Of a DNA stretch of 64,000 bases, positions 18,204 to 29,167 are shown piece after piece (within the stretch, counting starts at the first letter, position 1; each line of letters begins with the position of its first letter). Source of the DNA: Bacteroidota bacterium (GTDB taxonomy: Bacteria; Bacteroidota; Bacteroidia; Chitinophagales; Chitinophagaceae); NCBI GenBank assembly GCA_947452555.1, contig CANGDH010000001.1:310001-374000 (forward strand), read 5' to 3'. Under the pieces are notes generated by a model. The model was not told the DNA's origin, did no database searches, and saw nothing but the letters and a program-made list of their open reading frames with translations. The translations under genes were made by a program, and so were the position numbers.

Positions 18204-20681
18204 ATGCGATTAATGCCTTTTTTAGCGTCGGCTGTTATAACTGCTGGGCTTGTCTTTACCTTAAACATTCAACTAAAGTCAGGAAGTTCTAAAACACCTA
18301 GACTTGGTTATTTTTTATCACCTCAACATGGGTTCTGGAAAAACGCTGAAAAAATCAATACTGATTTTAATGCTTCTTTAGTAGCCAATGAATTGAAAGG
18401 GGACGTGGACGTTTATATGGATGATCGTTTGGTTCCTCACATTTACGCTGAACATGACGAGGATGCTTATTTTGTGCAAGGTTATTTACACGCTAAGTTT
18501 AGATTATGGCAAATGGATTTTCAAACTCGTGTAGCTTCTGGCCGCTTGAGTGAAATTGCAGGTGCAGACAAGTTAAGCATTGATCGTTTTTTTAGAAGAC
18601 TAGGAATGGTTTATGGCGCAGAAAAAACAGAAGCCTCTATCAACACAACTAATCCTGTAATGAAAGCAACTGTGGATGCATATACTGCAGGCGTAAATGC
18701 TTATATCAAACAATTATCTCCAGAAGATCTGCCATTTGAGTTTAAATTAATGAACTATGCGCCAGAAGAATGGACGCCGAAAAAAACATATCTGTTTTTA
18801 ATGTTCATGTCTTATGATTTAACAGGTCGTTCTGCAGCAGCTGATTTGCAATTAACTAATACTCGTGATTATCTAGGGTATGATTTATTTGATAAATTAT
18901 ATACCAATCAACAGGATTCATTGGATCCAATTATTCCTAAAGGAACTGCTTATTCAGTTCCTGCAATTACGCCGTTAAAGCCAGTAGGTTCCGATCTAGC
19001 TTACTTACATAAACAAGATCCCAATTTGGCAATAAAGACTTCAGTAAGTCCAGAAGCGCCTAACAAAAACAATGGTAGTAATAATTGGGCAGTGTCTGGT
19101 ACCAAAACAAAATCAGGCAGACCTATATTATGTAGTGATCCACATTTAGGCTTGAATTTACCTTCACTTTGGTATGAGGTTCAGATTACAACTCCTACTC
19201 ATAGTACATATGGTGCAAGTTTTCCAGGGTCTCCTGCAGTTATTATTGGATTCAATGATAGTTTAGCTTGGGGTGTTACCAATGCAGGAAGAGATGTATT
19301 AGACTATTATGAGTTAAAGTTCAAGGATAGTACTCAAAAAGAATATTGGTTTAATGGGACATGGCAAGCAACAAGTAATAGACAAGAAATTATCAAAGTT
19401 AAAGACAGTGCTGACGTTGTTGAAAATATTGCGATGACAAATTGGGGACCTGCAATGTTTGATGCCCATTATCAAAACCCACAATCGAAAGGGCGTAATT
19501 TAGCAGTAAAATGGACTGCTCATGATGCATCAACAGGGGTAGAAGCTTTTTATAAATTAAACAGAGCTAAAAATATTGATGACTATTTGGAAGCCATTGC
19601 ATTATGGAAATGCCCTGGACAGAATTTTGTAGTAGCTACCAAGTCTGGTGATATTGCTATAAAACAACAAGGAAATTTCATCGCAAGATGGGATCATCAA
19701 GGTGATTTTATTATGCCAGGATTTGATACTTCTTATGATTGGCAAGGAATTATTCCAATGAGTGAAAATCCCTTTATTAAAAATCCAGAAAGAGGTTTTG
19801 TAAGTAGCGCGAATCAAAAGCCAACAGACGCAACATACCCTTATTATTTAGGTACGGCAAGTTCCTTCCCTTTATATAGAGGTATCAGTGTTAACAAGCA
19901 ATTAAATGCCATGACTCAGATTACTGCTCAGGACATGCAAGCAATGCAAACAAGTAACTATAATGTATTTGCAGAAATGGCTAGGCCGGCACTTATGAAA
20001 TTTATAAAAGTAGATAAATTAAGTACTGATGCGAAAAGAATGGTTTCTTCAATGACCAATTGGAATTTATATAACAATGAGCATGAAACTGGAATAACTG
20101 CATTTAAGGTTATTTGGGATAGTGTGGAAGATGCTGTCTGGGGAGACGAATTGGCTGGATCAAGTATCCCATTAACTAAGCCCGAATCTTATATTTTATT
20201 AGAACAAATGAAAAGGGATTCGAATTTTTCAGTCGCAGACGATATTAGAACAAAAAATAAAATCGAGACTTTACAAGAGCAAGTAATGGTAGGAGTGGAA
20301 AATGCAACAAAGAAATTAGTGGCATTAGAGAAAGAAAATAAATTAGAATGGTCTTTATATAAAGCAACGCGTGTTTTACACTTAACTAAAATCCCTGCAT
20401 TAAGTAGAATGAATTTGCCAATAGGTGGAGGAGTGAATATTATAAATGCAACTAGTGAAAATCATGGACCAAGTTGGAGAATGATTGTGCATTTGACTGA
20501 TGAAATTGAAGCTTATGGTTTATACCCTGGTGGTCAAAATGGTAATCCTGGTAGTCCATATTATGATAGCTTTGTTGATTATTGGGCTGCTGGAAAGTAT
20601 TACCGTTTATTGTTCATGGCGAAAGAGAAGTTGAAAGCTAATGAACACACAAAATGGCATATTCAATTTAAAACAGCTTAA
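18204..20681 (+). CDS. Penicillin acylase family protein (Ntn hydrolase)
   Basis: DVYMDDRLVPHIYAEHDEDAYFVQGYLHAKFRLWQMDFQTR and NNGSNNWAVSGTKTKSGRPILCSDPHLGLNLPSLWYE (catalytic Ser after GSNN-type site). Confidence 0.93.
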   Translation: MRLMPFLASAVITAGLVFTLNIQLKSGSSKTPRLGYFLSPQHGFWKNAEKINTDFNASLVANELKGDVDVYMDDRLVPHIYAEHDEDAYFVQGYLHAKFRLWQMDFQTRVASGRLSEIAGADKLSIDRFFRRLGMVYGAEKTEASINTTNPVMKATVDAYTAGVNAYIKQLSPEDLPFEFKLMNYAPEEWTPKKTYLFLMFMSYDLTGRSAAADLQLTNTRDYLGYDLFDKLYTNQQDSLDPIIPKGTAYSVPAITPLKPVGSDLAYLHKQDPNLAIKTSVSPEAPNKNNGSNNWAVSGTKTKSGRPILCSDPHLGLNLPSLWYEVQITTPTHSTYGASFPGSPAVIIGFNDSLAWGVTNAGRDVLDYYELKFKDSTQKEYWFNGTWQATSNRQEIIKVKDSADVVENIAMTNWGPAMFDAHYQNPQSKGRNLAVKWTAHDASTGVEAFYKLNRAKNIDDYLEAIALWKCPGQNFVVATKSGDIAIKQQGNFIARWDHQGDFIMPGFDTSYDWQGIIPMSENPFIKNPERGFVSSANQKPTDATYPYYLGTASSFPLYRGISVNKQLNAMTQITAQDMQAMQTSNYNVFAEMARPALMKFIKVDKLSTDAKRMVSSMTNWNLYNNEHETGITAFKVIWDSVEDAVWGDELAGSSIPLTKPESYILLEQMKRDSNFSVADDIRTKNKIETLQEQVMVGVENATKKLVALEKENKLEWSLYKATRVLHLTKIPALSRMNLPIGGGVNIINATSENHGPSWRMIVHLTDEIEAYGLYPGGQNGNPGSPYYDSFVDYWAAGKYYRLLFMAKEKLKANEHTKWHIQFKTA

Positions 20682-20757
20682 AAATAAAACAAGCTATTAA
20701 AATTAACTAATTCATTAAAAAGGTTGATTTAATTCATCTAATCACAAATTATTATTT

Positions 20758-21129
20758 ATGAAAACATCAGTATCAAATAGCATGAAATTTCTTGTAACAG
20801 TTTTATTATCAGCACTTGCAGCATATGCAGTAGGCATTTATGGAAATCTTCCTTGGTGGAGTTTTGTATTCACTAATATTTTAATAGCAGTAGCAATTCC
20901 TCAGAAACCAATTTATGCATTTTTATCTGGTGTATTAGGAATCGGATTGTTATGGTTTAGTCTGGCTTTTATCATTGACAATCAAAATCAACATATATTA
21001 TCTACCAAAGTAGCGAATGTACTTCCATTACATGGATCTTTCGTTTCATTAATAATACTTACTACCGTGGTAGGTGCATTATTAGGAGGCTTGGCTGCAT
21101 TAACAGGTTCTTATATTAGAAAAGCTTAA
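20758..21129 (+). CDS. Hypothetical four-TM membrane protein
   Basis: 123 aa, strongly hydrophobic; no recognisable family. Confidence 0.6.
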   Translation: MKTSVSNSMKFLVTVLLSALAAYAVGIYGNLPWWSFVFTNILIAVAIPQKPIYAFLSGVLGIGLLWFSLAFIIDNQNQHILSTKVANVLPLHGSFVSLIILTTVVGALLGGLAALTGSYIRKA

Positions 21130-21187
21130 TGATTGCATCACATACTCGGTATATAATTACTTCTATTAAATAGCGTTATATAATTTG

Positions 21188-21213
21188 CAATGGCTGATTT
21201 TTATCAGCCATTG
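21188..21213 (+). terminator. Perfect hairpin, probable terminator of 20758-21129 gene
   Basis: CAATGGCTGAT-tttt-ATCAGCCATTG, 11-bp perfect arms; weak T tract after. Confidence 0.6.
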
Positions 21214-21241
21214 TTGTATATGTCAATTTGTAATTTTGACT

Positions 21242-21249
21242 TACCTTTG
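21242..21249 (+). promoter_or_regulatory. Bacteroidota -7 element TACCTTTG upstream of trhO
   Basis: TACCTTTG about 45 nt before ATG 21294. Confidence 0.45.
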
Positions 21250-21293
21250 TGTACAATTTGCTTAATCTGTAATTGAGCTTAAATTTTTTAAAT

Positions 21294-22343
21294 ATGGCAC
21301 AACTGCACAATCGTGTTTCCAACATTGAGTTGAAACAAAAAATGTATGAAGAAACATTTCCTAGAACTACAATAAGTTTTTATAAGTATTTTTCTATTCC
21401 AGAACCCACAATTTTCAGAGACGAAATGTATAAGCAATTAGTTGCTTTGCAGGTATTTGGACGTATTTATATAGCTACAGAGGGTATTAATGCTCAAATC
21501 AGTTTACCTTCTCATAATTTCGAGGCATTCAAGTTATACCTATATTCAATTCCAGCTTTAAATGGCTTAAGATTGAATATAGCGGTGAATGACAATGGGA
21601 AAAGTTTTTGGGTATTACGAATTAAAGTGCGTGAAAAAATTGTTGCGGACGGAATTGAGGATCCTGGTTTCAGTATGGAAAATAGAGGTAAGTATGTAAA
21701 TGCTGCAGAAATGAATAATCTATTACAAGACCAAGAAACTATTGTGATTGACATGCGGAATCATTATGAATATGAAGTTGGACATTTTGATAAGGCTATT
21801 GAGATTCCCTCTGATACGTTTAGAGAACAATTGCCAATGGCAGCAGAAATGATGAAGGACAAGAAGGACAAAAATATCATTATGTATTGTACAGGAGGGA
21901 TCCGTTGTGAAAAGGCAAGTGCTTATATGCTTCATCAAGGGTTTAAAAATGTCTTTCATTTAGAAGGTGGTATAATTAATTATGCCAATAAAATAAAAGA
22001 AGAAGGGCTGCAAAGTGGATTTAAAGGGAAGAATTTTGTATTTGATGAGCGCCTAGGTGAAAAGATAACAGATGATGTTATAGCTAAATGCCACCAATGT
22101 GGTAAAGCATGCGATACTCATACCAATTGTAAAAATGACGCCTGCCATTTATTGTTTATACAATGCGAGGAATGTGCCCAAGCTTTTGATGGCTGTTGCA
22201 CAACTGAATGCAAGGATGTGTATCATTTGCCATTAGAAGAACAAGAAAGTCTAAGAGCCGGCAATAAAAATGGCATTCAAGTATTTAATAAGAGTAAACA
22301 GCGTTTAAGGCCAAGGCTGGGAATAGATATTGAAGTAAAATAA
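21294..22343 (+). CDS. trhO: Rhodanese-related sulfurtransferase / tRNA uridine(34) hydroxylase
   Basis: [47 protein letters not shown]; Cys-rich C-terminus [33 protein letters not shown]-track start 21273 extended upstream; ATG 21294 chosen. Confidence 0.92.
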   Translation: MAQLHNRVSNIELKQKMYEETFPRTTISFYKYFSIPEPTIFRDEMYKQLVALQVFGRIYIATEGINAQISLPSHNFEAFKLYLYSIPALNGLRLNIAVNDNGKSFWVLRIKVREKIVADGIEDPGFSMENRGKYVNAAEMNNLLQDQETIVIDMRNHYEYEVGHFDKAIEIPSDTFREQLPMAAEMMKDKKDKNIIMYCTGGIRCEKASAYMLHQGFKNVFHLEGGIINYANKIKEEGLQSGFKGKNFVFDERLGEKITDDVIAKCHQCGKACDTHTNCKNDACHLLFIQCEECAQAFDGCCTTECKDVYHLPLEEQESLRAGNKNGIQVFNKSKQRLRPRLGIDIEVK

Positions 22344-22351
22344 CCATAAAT

Positions 22352-22382
22352 AAAAATGTCCCGAAATTTTCGGGACATTTTT
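22352..22382. terminator. Bidirectional intrinsic terminator between trhO and purC
   Basis: AAAAATGTCCCGAAA-t-TTTCGGGACATTTTT. Confidence 0.85.
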
Positions 22383-22427
22383 ATTTATCAGAGAGTTCTG
22401 AGAATATTAGTAAACAATATTTAAAAT

Positions 22428-23357
22428 TTATTTACTAAGTCTTTCTAGTTCTGCACAAATTAGGTCGTAAGTCTCTTCGTCTGTTTTTGGTTCTGGTTTG
22501 AAAGGTGCACCAATTACTTGCTCATAAAGTTCTATATATCTTTTTGAGATTGTATCAATCCACTCAGGGTTCATTGTGGGAACGGTCTGTCCTTCCTTTC
22601 CCATGAAATTATTTTCAATTAGCCATTCTCTTACAAACTCTTTACTTAATTGTTTTTGTTTTTCTTTTTTAGCTTGTCTTTCTTCAAAACCTGCTGCATA
22701 GAAATATCTTGACGAGTCTGGTGTATGAATTTCGTCCATCAGATAAATAGTATCACCAATTTTCCCGAATTCATATTTTGTGTCTACTAAAATAAGCCCT
22801 TGTTTAGCAGCAATTTCTTTACCTCTTTCAAATAATGCTAATGTATACTTTTTTAATATATCCCAGTCTGCTGCATTTGCAAGACCTTGTGCAATAATAG
22901 CTGTTTCAGAAATATCCTCATCATGTCCCTCACTTGCTTTTGTAGAAGGAGTAATAATTGGAGTTGGGAAATAATCGTTCTCGTTTAAACCTTCTGCCAA
23001 GTTCACACCACATAAAGTTCTTGCTCCTGATTGATAGGTTCTCCAAGCATGACCTACTAAATTCCCTCTTACAACCATTTCTATTTTAAATGGCTCGCAT
23101 TTTTTACCAATAGCCACATTCGGGGCAGGGGTGGAAAGGAGCCAATTAGGACAAATATCGTCTGTTGCCTTAAGCATATAGGCTGCAATCTGATTTAATA
23201 CTTGTCCTTTAAAAGGAATTGGATTTGGTAAAATAACGTCAAATGCAGAAATTCTATCACTTGCTATCATTACAAGTAATTCATTATCAATGAAATAGAC
23301 GTCTCTAACTTTTCCATGGTATTCATTAATCTGGTGGGGAAAGGGCTGTAGTTTCAT
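22428..23357 (-). CDS. purC: Phosphoribosylaminoimidazolesuccinocarboxamide synthase
   Basis: [59 protein letters not shown]. Confidence 0.96.
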   Translation of the reverse strand: MKLQPFPHQINEYHGKVRDVYFIDNELLVMIASDRISAFDVILPNPIPFKGQVLNQIAAYMLKATDDICPNWLLSTPAPNVAIGKKCEPFKIEMVVRGNLVGHAWRTYQSGARTLCGVNLAEGLNENDYFPTPIITPSTKASEGHDEDISETAIIAQGLANAADWDILKKYTLALFERGKEIAAKQGLILVDTKYEFGKIGDTIYLMDEIHTPDSSRYFYAAGFEERQAKKEKQKQLSKEFVREWLIENNFMGKEGQTVPTMNPEWIDTISKRYIELYEQVIGAPFKPEPKTDEETYDLICAELERLSK

Positions 23358-23455
23358 TCTGCTAAATTAAAAGTTTAACACTATATTATATAATTTTTTC
23401 TCAAGTGATAACAATTTGGTATTTTGCCATACAATTCAACTTAAAACAAATATTT

Positions 23456-26386
23456 ATGAGCAAATTTTTAAGACATTTTGGTGTTATTTGTATGACTTCA
23501 GCGATCGCTGTAAGCGCAAATGCCCAGAATGCTGGTACCGTAACTGGTACTGTTAAAAATTCAACTAATGCTGAAACATTAACTGCGGTTACTGTAACAT
23601 TAAAAGGCAGTAACAATGGAACTTTTACGAGTGATAAAGGTGTATTCAAATTACCTGTAGCTGTAAAGCCTCCATTTACTTTAGTTTTTTCTTCAGTAGG
23701 ATTTGAATCAAAAGAAGTAACAGTAGCATCTTTAGCAACTAAAATAGAAGTAAGCTTAAAGCCGGCCTATGTACTTGGTACTGAGGTTGTGGTAGCTGCT
23801 TCAAGAGTTTCTGAGCGTATTTTAGAATCGCCAGTAACAATTGAAAGAATCAGTTCAAACACTATTAAGTCTGCACCAGCTTCTAGCTATTACGACATCT
23901 TAGCTAATTTAAAAGGCGTAGACGTAACAGCAGCAAGTTTAACATTTAAGAGTATCACAACAAGAGGTTTTAGCGGAAGTGGAAACACACGTTTAAATCA
24001 ATTGATTGACGGTATGGATAACCAAGCACCTGGTTTGAATTTCTCAGTAGGTAGCATTGTTGGTTTGACAGAATTAGATGTTGACAATATCGAATTATTA
24101 GCTGGAGCATCTTCTGCATTATATGGTGCAGGTGGAATGAACGGTACTGTTTTAATTAACAGCAAAAGCCCTTTCAAATACCAAGGTTTAAGTTTCCAAG
24201 TTAAACAAGGTGTGAACCACGTTGATAATTATCAACGTCCTCAAGCTGCTTTCAAAGACTATACAGTTAGATGGGCTGCAAAAGTAGGCAATCGTTTTGC
24301 TTACAAAATTGCTGCTCAGTATACGGAAGCACAAGATTGGTTAGCAAATAACAAATCTGATTATTCAAGATCAACCGGTACGCAAAACGGAGAAGCTATT
24401 GGAGGATCTAGATCTTCAGATCCAAACTATGATGGTGTTAACGTTTATGGAGATGAGACAACTTCAAGTTTAGCTTCAGTAAATTCTAGTATTTTATCTA
24501 GCGTTAAAGCTGGTGTAGGTGCTGCAACTTATTCTGCTTTATATGGTGCTTCTCAAGCTTTCTTAAACGGTACTCCAGGTGCTAATTTAGCTGCTTATAA
24601 TGGTTACTTAAATAAAATTGGTGGTGCTGCATTAGTAGGTGCTGGTTATTCTCAATTCTTATATGGTGATATTCGTAAAATTTATACTGGGATCAACGTA
24701 AGTAGAACTGGTTATAACGAAAGCGATGTAATTGATCCTACTACTAAAAATATGAAAGTAACAGGTGCTTTACACTATAAAGTAACTGACGACGTGGAAG
24801 CTTCTGTAAGTGGTTATACTGGTAATGGTAACACCGTTTATACTGGTAGTGACCGTTATTCTTTGAAGAACTTAAAGATGAGTCAATTCAAATTTGAATT
24901 GAAAGGAAGAAACTGGTTTGTAAGAGCTTATACAACTTTGGAAAATTCTGGAGATTCATATAACTCAACTATTTCAACTCGTTTATTCAACGAAGCTTGG
25001 AAGGCAAGCACTGTTTGGTATCCTACTTATGTTGGAGCTTATACACAAGCTTTGGAAGCTGGTTTAAACCAACCTGCTGCTCACGCTGCTGCAAGAGCTA
25101 CAGCTGATGCTGGTCGTCCAACTGGAGTTATTGCAGAAGATGCAAGATTCAAAACTATTATAAGCACACCAATCTCTAAAGGTGGTGGTTTATTTGTAGA
25201 TAAAACTTCATTGTATGTTGCTGAAGGTCAAGTAAACTTAACTGAGCAATTAGGTTTAGATAAATACAATGCTGATTTAATTTTAGGTGGTAGCACAAAA
25301 CAATACTGGTTAGATTCAAAAGGAACATTATTTGCTGATACAGCAGGTATGATTTCTATTAAAGAGTCTGGAGCTTATACTCAATTGTCTAAGCGTTTCT
25401 TTGATGATTTTATCAAGGTTTCAGTTTCTGGTAGATATGATAAAAACCAAAACTTTGAAGGTCGTTTCACACCAAGAGTTTCTATGGTTGTTAAATTAAA
25501 TCAAGACAACAATATCCGTTTCTCTTACCAATCAGCTTACCGTTTCCCAACAACTCAAAACCAATGGATCAATTTGACAATTGGTGGTGGTACAAGATTA
25601 ATGGGAGGTTTGCCAGAATTGAGAACTTTCAACCATTTCCAAATCAATCCTGCTTATACTGTAGCTAGTGTAACTGCATTTGGCGCATCTGCTGCTGCAG
25701 GAGCTCCTAATGCTGGTTTATTAAAGCAACAAGCTTTTGGTGATTTCAAACCAGAGTCTTTAAGTACTTATGAAATTGGCTACAAAACTTTAATCGCTAA
25801 AAGATTAATGATTGACGCTTATGCTTATGCTGGAAAGTATAGCAACTTTATTAGCGGTGTAACAGTATTACAATCAAGAGATGCTGCTAAACAAAGTGTT
25901 TATGATTTATTAGATGCTAACAAGCGTATTGGTTATAGCATTTCAACTAATGCTAATGCGGACGTTTCTTCAGTAGGTTGGGGTATTTCTGCAGATTATT
26001 TATTACCTCGTAACTTTAGTGTTTCTGGTAGTGTATATTCTGACGAAATTGGAGATTTGCCAAATGGTTTCATCTCTTACTTCAACACTCCTAAATTAAG
26101 AGCTAATATCGCTTTAAACAATAGCGGTTTCTTGTTGAAAAACAGACTTGGATTTAGCGCTAACTTGCACTACCAAGACGGTTTTGTATACGAAGGAACA
26201 TTTGCTGTAGGTAAAGTGTCTGCATTTAACACTGTGGATGCGGTATTAACTTACAAAGTACCTCAGATTAAATCTATGATTAAAGCTGGTGGAACAAATA
26301 TCTTCAACCATTATTATAGCACTGCATACGGTAGTCCATTTATTGGTGGATTATACTATGTAAGCTTTGCATATAATATATTGTAA
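23456..26386 (+). CDS. TonB-dependent receptor with carboxypeptidase-regulatory-like N-terminal domain
   Basis: Signal peptide MSKFLRHFGVICMTSAIAVSANAQ; CarboxypepD_reg-like VTGTVKNSTNAETLTAVTVTLKGSNNGTFTSDKGVFKLPV; plug domain and beta-barrel C-terminus ending YYVSFAYNIL. ATG 23456 preferred over ORF-track 23405. Confidence 0.92.
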   Translation: MSKFLRHFGVICMTSAIAVSANAQNAGTVTGTVKNSTNAETLTAVTVTLKGSNNGTFTSDKGVFKLPVAVKPPFTLVFSSVGFESKEVTVASLATKIEVSLKPAYVLGTEVVVAASRVSERILESPVTIERISSNTIKSAPASSYYDILANLKGVDVTAASLTFKSITTRGFSGSGNTRLNQLIDGMDNQAPGLNFSVGSIVGLTELDVDNIELLAGASSALYGAGGMNGTVLINSKSPFKYQGLSFQVKQGVNHVDNYQRPQAAFKDYTVRWAAKVGNRFAYKIAAQYTEAQDWLANNKSDYSRSTGTQNGEAIGGSRSSDPNYDGVNVYGDETTSSLASVNSSILSSVKAGVGAATYSALYGASQAFLNGTPGANLAAYNGYLNKIGGAALVGAGYSQFLYGDIRKIYTGINVSRTGYNESDVIDPTTKNMKVTGALHYKVTDDVEASVSGYTGNGNTVYTGSDRYSLKNLKMSQFKFELKGRNWFVRAYTTLENSGDSYNSTISTRLFNEAWKASTVWYPTYVGAYTQALEAGLNQPAAHAAARATADAGRPTGVIAEDARFKTIISTPISKGGGLFVDKTSLYVAEGQVNLTEQLGLDKYNADLILGGSTKQYWLDSKGTLFADTAGMISIKESGAYTQLSKRFFDDFIKVSVSGRYDKNQNFEGRFTPRVSMVVKLNQDNNIRFSYQSAYRFPTTQNQWINLTIGGGTRLMGGLPELRTFNHFQINPAYTVASVTAFGASAAAGAPNAGLLKQQAFGDFKPESLSTYEIGYKTLIAKRLMIDAYAYAGKYSNFISGVTVLQSRDAAKQSVYDLLDANKRIGYSISTNANADVSSVGWGISADYLLPRNFSVSGSVYSDEIGDLPNGFISYFNTPKLRANIALNNSGFLLKNRLGFSANLHYQDGFVYEGTFAVGKVSAFNTVDAVLTYKVPQIKSMIKAGGTNIFNHYYSTAYGSPFIGGLYYVSFAYNIL

Positions 26387-26415
26387 TATATTTTAGGATG
26401 GGTTAGTCCTATTAG

Positions 26416-26450
26416 TCCCTTCCCGATTTTTCGGGAGGGGATTTTTTTTT
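26416..26450 (+). terminator. Intrinsic terminator after TonB-dependent receptor
   Basis: TCCCTTCCCGA-tttt-TCGGGAGGGGA followed by T10. Confidence 0.88.
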
Positions 26451-26484
26451 TGGGAAATATGTGGCATTTTCCTATATAAAACGC

Positions 26485-26492
26485 TATTTTTG
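26485..26492 (+). promoter_or_regulatory. Bacteroidota -7 element TATTTTTG upstream of pdhB
   Basis: TATTTTTG 23 nt before ATG. Confidence 0.45.
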
Positions 26493-26515
26493 CCACTCAA
26501 ATTAAATACTATTTC

Positions 26516-27502
26516 ATGCGATCAATAGCCTTTAGAGAAGCCCTACGCGAAGCGATGAATGAAGAAATGAGAAGAGACGAGAAAGTCTTTTTAATGGGAG
26601 AAGAAGTTGCTGAGTATAATGGAGCTTATAAAGTAAGTCAAGGTATGTTAGCTGAATTTGGTGCTAAGCGTGTAATTGATACACCCATTTCCGAATTAGG
26701 GTTTACAGCAGTTGCAGTTGGTGCTGCTCAAAATGGATTAAGACCCATTGTTGAGTTTATGACTTGGAACTTTGCAGTTCTGCCATTAGATCAAATTTTG
26801 AATACAGCATCTAAGATGTTGGCAATGAGCGGTGGACAAATTGGTTGCCCAATTGTAATGAGAGGTCCTAATGGAAGTGCAGGACAATTAGGCGCTCAAC
26901 ACTCCACTGCATTTGAAAGTTATTTAGCTAATATACCTGGTATTAAAGTGGTATCTCCTTCAAATGGTTATGATGCTAAAGGTCTATTAAAGCAAGCTAT
27001 TCGTTATGAAGAAGATCCTATTATGTTTTTAGAGAGTGAAGTAATGTATGGTGATAAATGTGATGTTCCTGAAGAAGAATATTATATCCCATTAGGAAAA
27101 GCAGACGTTAAAAAAGCAGGAACAGATATCACGATTGTTTCATACAATAAAATGATGAAAGTTGCTTTAGGGGCTGCTGCAGAATTAGAGAAAGAAGGAA
27201 TTAGTGCGGAAGTTATTGACTTAAGAACTATCCGTCCTTTAGACTGGATGACTGTTTTAGAAAGTGTTAAAAAAACAAATAGATTGGTGATTATAGAAGA
27301 ACAATGGCCATTTGCTTCTATTTCTTCTGAATTATCATACCGAATACAAAAAGAAGGCTTTGACTATTTAGATGCGCCAATTCGTCGCATTACAAGTGCG
27401 GATGCTCCAATGCACTATGCGCCAAATTTAACAGCTTTAGCGATACCAGATATTACAAGATCGGTGAAATTGGTTAAAGAAGTTTTACAACAGTACAAGT
27501 AA
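26516..27502 (+). CDS. pdhB: Pyruvate dehydrogenase E1 component subunit beta
   Basis: REALREAMNEEMRRDEKVFLMGEEVAEYNGAYKVSQGMLAEFG; VIDLRTIRPLD; transketolase C-terminal region. Confidence 0.95.
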   Translation: MRSIAFREALREAMNEEMRRDEKVFLMGEEVAEYNGAYKVSQGMLAEFGAKRVIDTPISELGFTAVAVGAAQNGLRPIVEFMTWNFAVLPLDQILNTASKMLAMSGGQIGCPIVMRGPNGSAGQLGAQHSTAFESYLANIPGIKVVSPSNGYDAKGLLKQAIRYEEDPIMFLESEVMYGDKCDVPEEEYYIPLGKADVKKAGTDITIVSYNKMMKVALGAAAELEKEGISAEVIDLRTIRPLDWMTVLESVKKTNRLVIIEEQWPFASISSELSYRIQKEGFDYLDAPIRRITSADAPMHYAPNLTALAIPDITRSVKLVKEVLQQYK

Positions 27503-27555
27503 TCCTTGTTTTTGGCCATTTATCGATTTTATAAAGACTTTAAAAATCTTTTTAC

Positions 27556-27582
27556 AAATATCCCTCACAAAGGGATATTTTT
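27556..27582 (+). terminator. Intrinsic terminator after pdhB
   Basis: AAATATCCCT-cacaa-AGGGATATTT followed by TT. Confidence 0.75.
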
Positions 27583-27606
27583 GTTAGATATAATTAAGTA
27601 AATATT

Positions 27607-29118
27607 ATGGGATTAATTTTATTAGTGTTGTTTTGGGTAGGTTGGTATATTGGTATTTATGCTATGCTGAAAAAAGCAGGTGTGGCTGAAAGCAAAGCAA
27701 TTATTCCAATTTATAATACTTGGGAAGTTGTGAAGCTTTGTAATATCCCAAAAATTTGGTTTTGGATACAGCTTATTCCAATTTTAGGTCAATTTGTATC
27801 CTTGTGGATTAGTATCATATTTGTAATGCATTTCAAAAAAATTAATTTAATTCAACATACCTTAACAGTTTTATTTCCTTTTATCTATTTACCCTATTTA
27901 GGTTTTTCTTCTACTGAAAAATGGGTTGGTCAAGAAGCATTAGTGCATTATCATAAACCTGCTTCAAGAGAATGGATAGATGCAGCTGTGTTTGCAGTTG
28001 TTGCCGCGACTTTAATAAGAACTTTTATTTTTGAAGCCTATGTGATACCAACAGAAAGCATGGAAAAGACACTACTAGTTAATGACTTTTTATTTGTAGA
28101 TAAAGTAACATTTGGTGCAAGAATTCCTCAAACTCCTGTATCTTTTCCTTTTGTACATAACACAATGCCAGGTTCTATAACAACACCTTCTTATACTAAA
28201 CTGGTTCAACTTGATTATAGTAGACTACCAAATATCAGACCCATCAAAAGAAACGATGTTGTAGTATTCAATTTCCCGGCAGGAGACACAATTATTAATC
28301 TTCCAGAATTTGGGAGTAAGGTTCCATATTATGATGTTTTAAGGAGTTCTGAATTTAATGGTGATAGAGAAAAGTTACAATCACAATATCCTATTCTAGT
28401 TCATCCTATGGATAAAACAGATAATTATATTAAACGTTGTGTTGGAGTTCCTGGAGATGTTCTACAAGTTAAGTCAAGTCAACTATGGGTGAATGGGAAG
28501 CCAGCTGTGGTGACTCCATATGCGCAAACAGAGTATTTAGTTACAACAGACGGCAATGCAATACCAGAAGATTATATTATAGACAGTATTGGAATTAATT
28601 TAACTGAAGCTACACCAGACTATGGTATAGTAGAAGGTATGTCTAATACTTATAGAATCAATATGACTGCAATTGCAGCGGCGAATTTAAAAAGATTACC
28701 ACACGTTAAATCTGTTGAATTTTATATTGATAATAATGTAGGTTATACTTTTCCAAATGATGTAACACATTTCCCATGGACAGTAGACAATTTCGGTCCA
28801 ATTAGTGTTCCCAAAAAAGGGGACATCATTCCATTAAATGATACTTCGATAGAAATTTATAGAAGATTAATTACTTCCTATGAGCATAACACATTGGTTC
28901 AAAAGGAAGGTAAAATTTTTCTAAATGGGAAAGAAGCAACTGCCTATACTATTCACCAAAACTATTATTGGATGATGGGAGATAATAGACATAGAAGTCA
29001 GGATAGTCGTTTTTGGGGTTTTGTTCCAGAAACACATATTGTAGGAAGAGCTGCATTAATTTGGTTTAGCTACAGTCAGTCAGTTCGTTGGAATAGAATT
29101 TTTAAATTAATAAAATAA
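27607..29118 (+). CDS. lepB: Signal peptidase I with N-terminal DUF5684-like membrane domain
   Basis: N-terminal TM domain (KAIIPIYNTWEVVKL); catalytic PTESMEKTLLVNDFLFVDK; DNYIKRCVGVPGD; MMGDNRHRSQDSRFWGFVP. Confidence 0.95.
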   Translation: MGLILLVLFWVGWYIGIYAMLKKAGVAESKAIIPIYNTWEVVKLCNIPKIWFWIQLIPILGQFVSLWISIIFVMHFKKINLIQHTLTVLFPFIYLPYLGFSSTEKWVGQEALVHYHKPASREWIDAAVFAVVAATLIRTFIFEAYVIPTESMEKTLLVNDFLFVDKVTFGARIPQTPVSFPFVHNTMPGSITTPSYTKLVQLDYSRLPNIRPIKRNDVVVFNFPAGDTIINLPEFGSKVPYYDVLRSSEFNGDREKLQSQYPILVHPMDKTDNYIKRCVGVPGDVLQVKSSQLWVNGKPAVVTPYAQTEYLVTTDGNAIPEDYIIDSIGINLTEATPDYGIVEGMSNTYRINMTAIAAANLKRLPHVKSVEFYIDNNVGYTFPNDVTHFPWTVDNFGPISVPKKGDIIPLNDTSIEIYRRLITSYEHNTLVQKEGKIFLNGKEATAYTIHQNYYWMMGDNRHRSQDSRFWGFVPETHIVGRAALIWFSYSQSVRWNRIFKLIK

Positions 29119-29126
29119 AATAGTTA

Positions 29127-29149
29127 GAGCCCCACAATTGTGGGGTTTT
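29127..29149 (+). terminator. Intrinsic terminator after lepB
   Basis: CCCCACAATTGTGGGG followed by TTTT. Confidence 0.8.
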
Positions 29150-29167
29150 GATTTTAAATAGGGAAAT

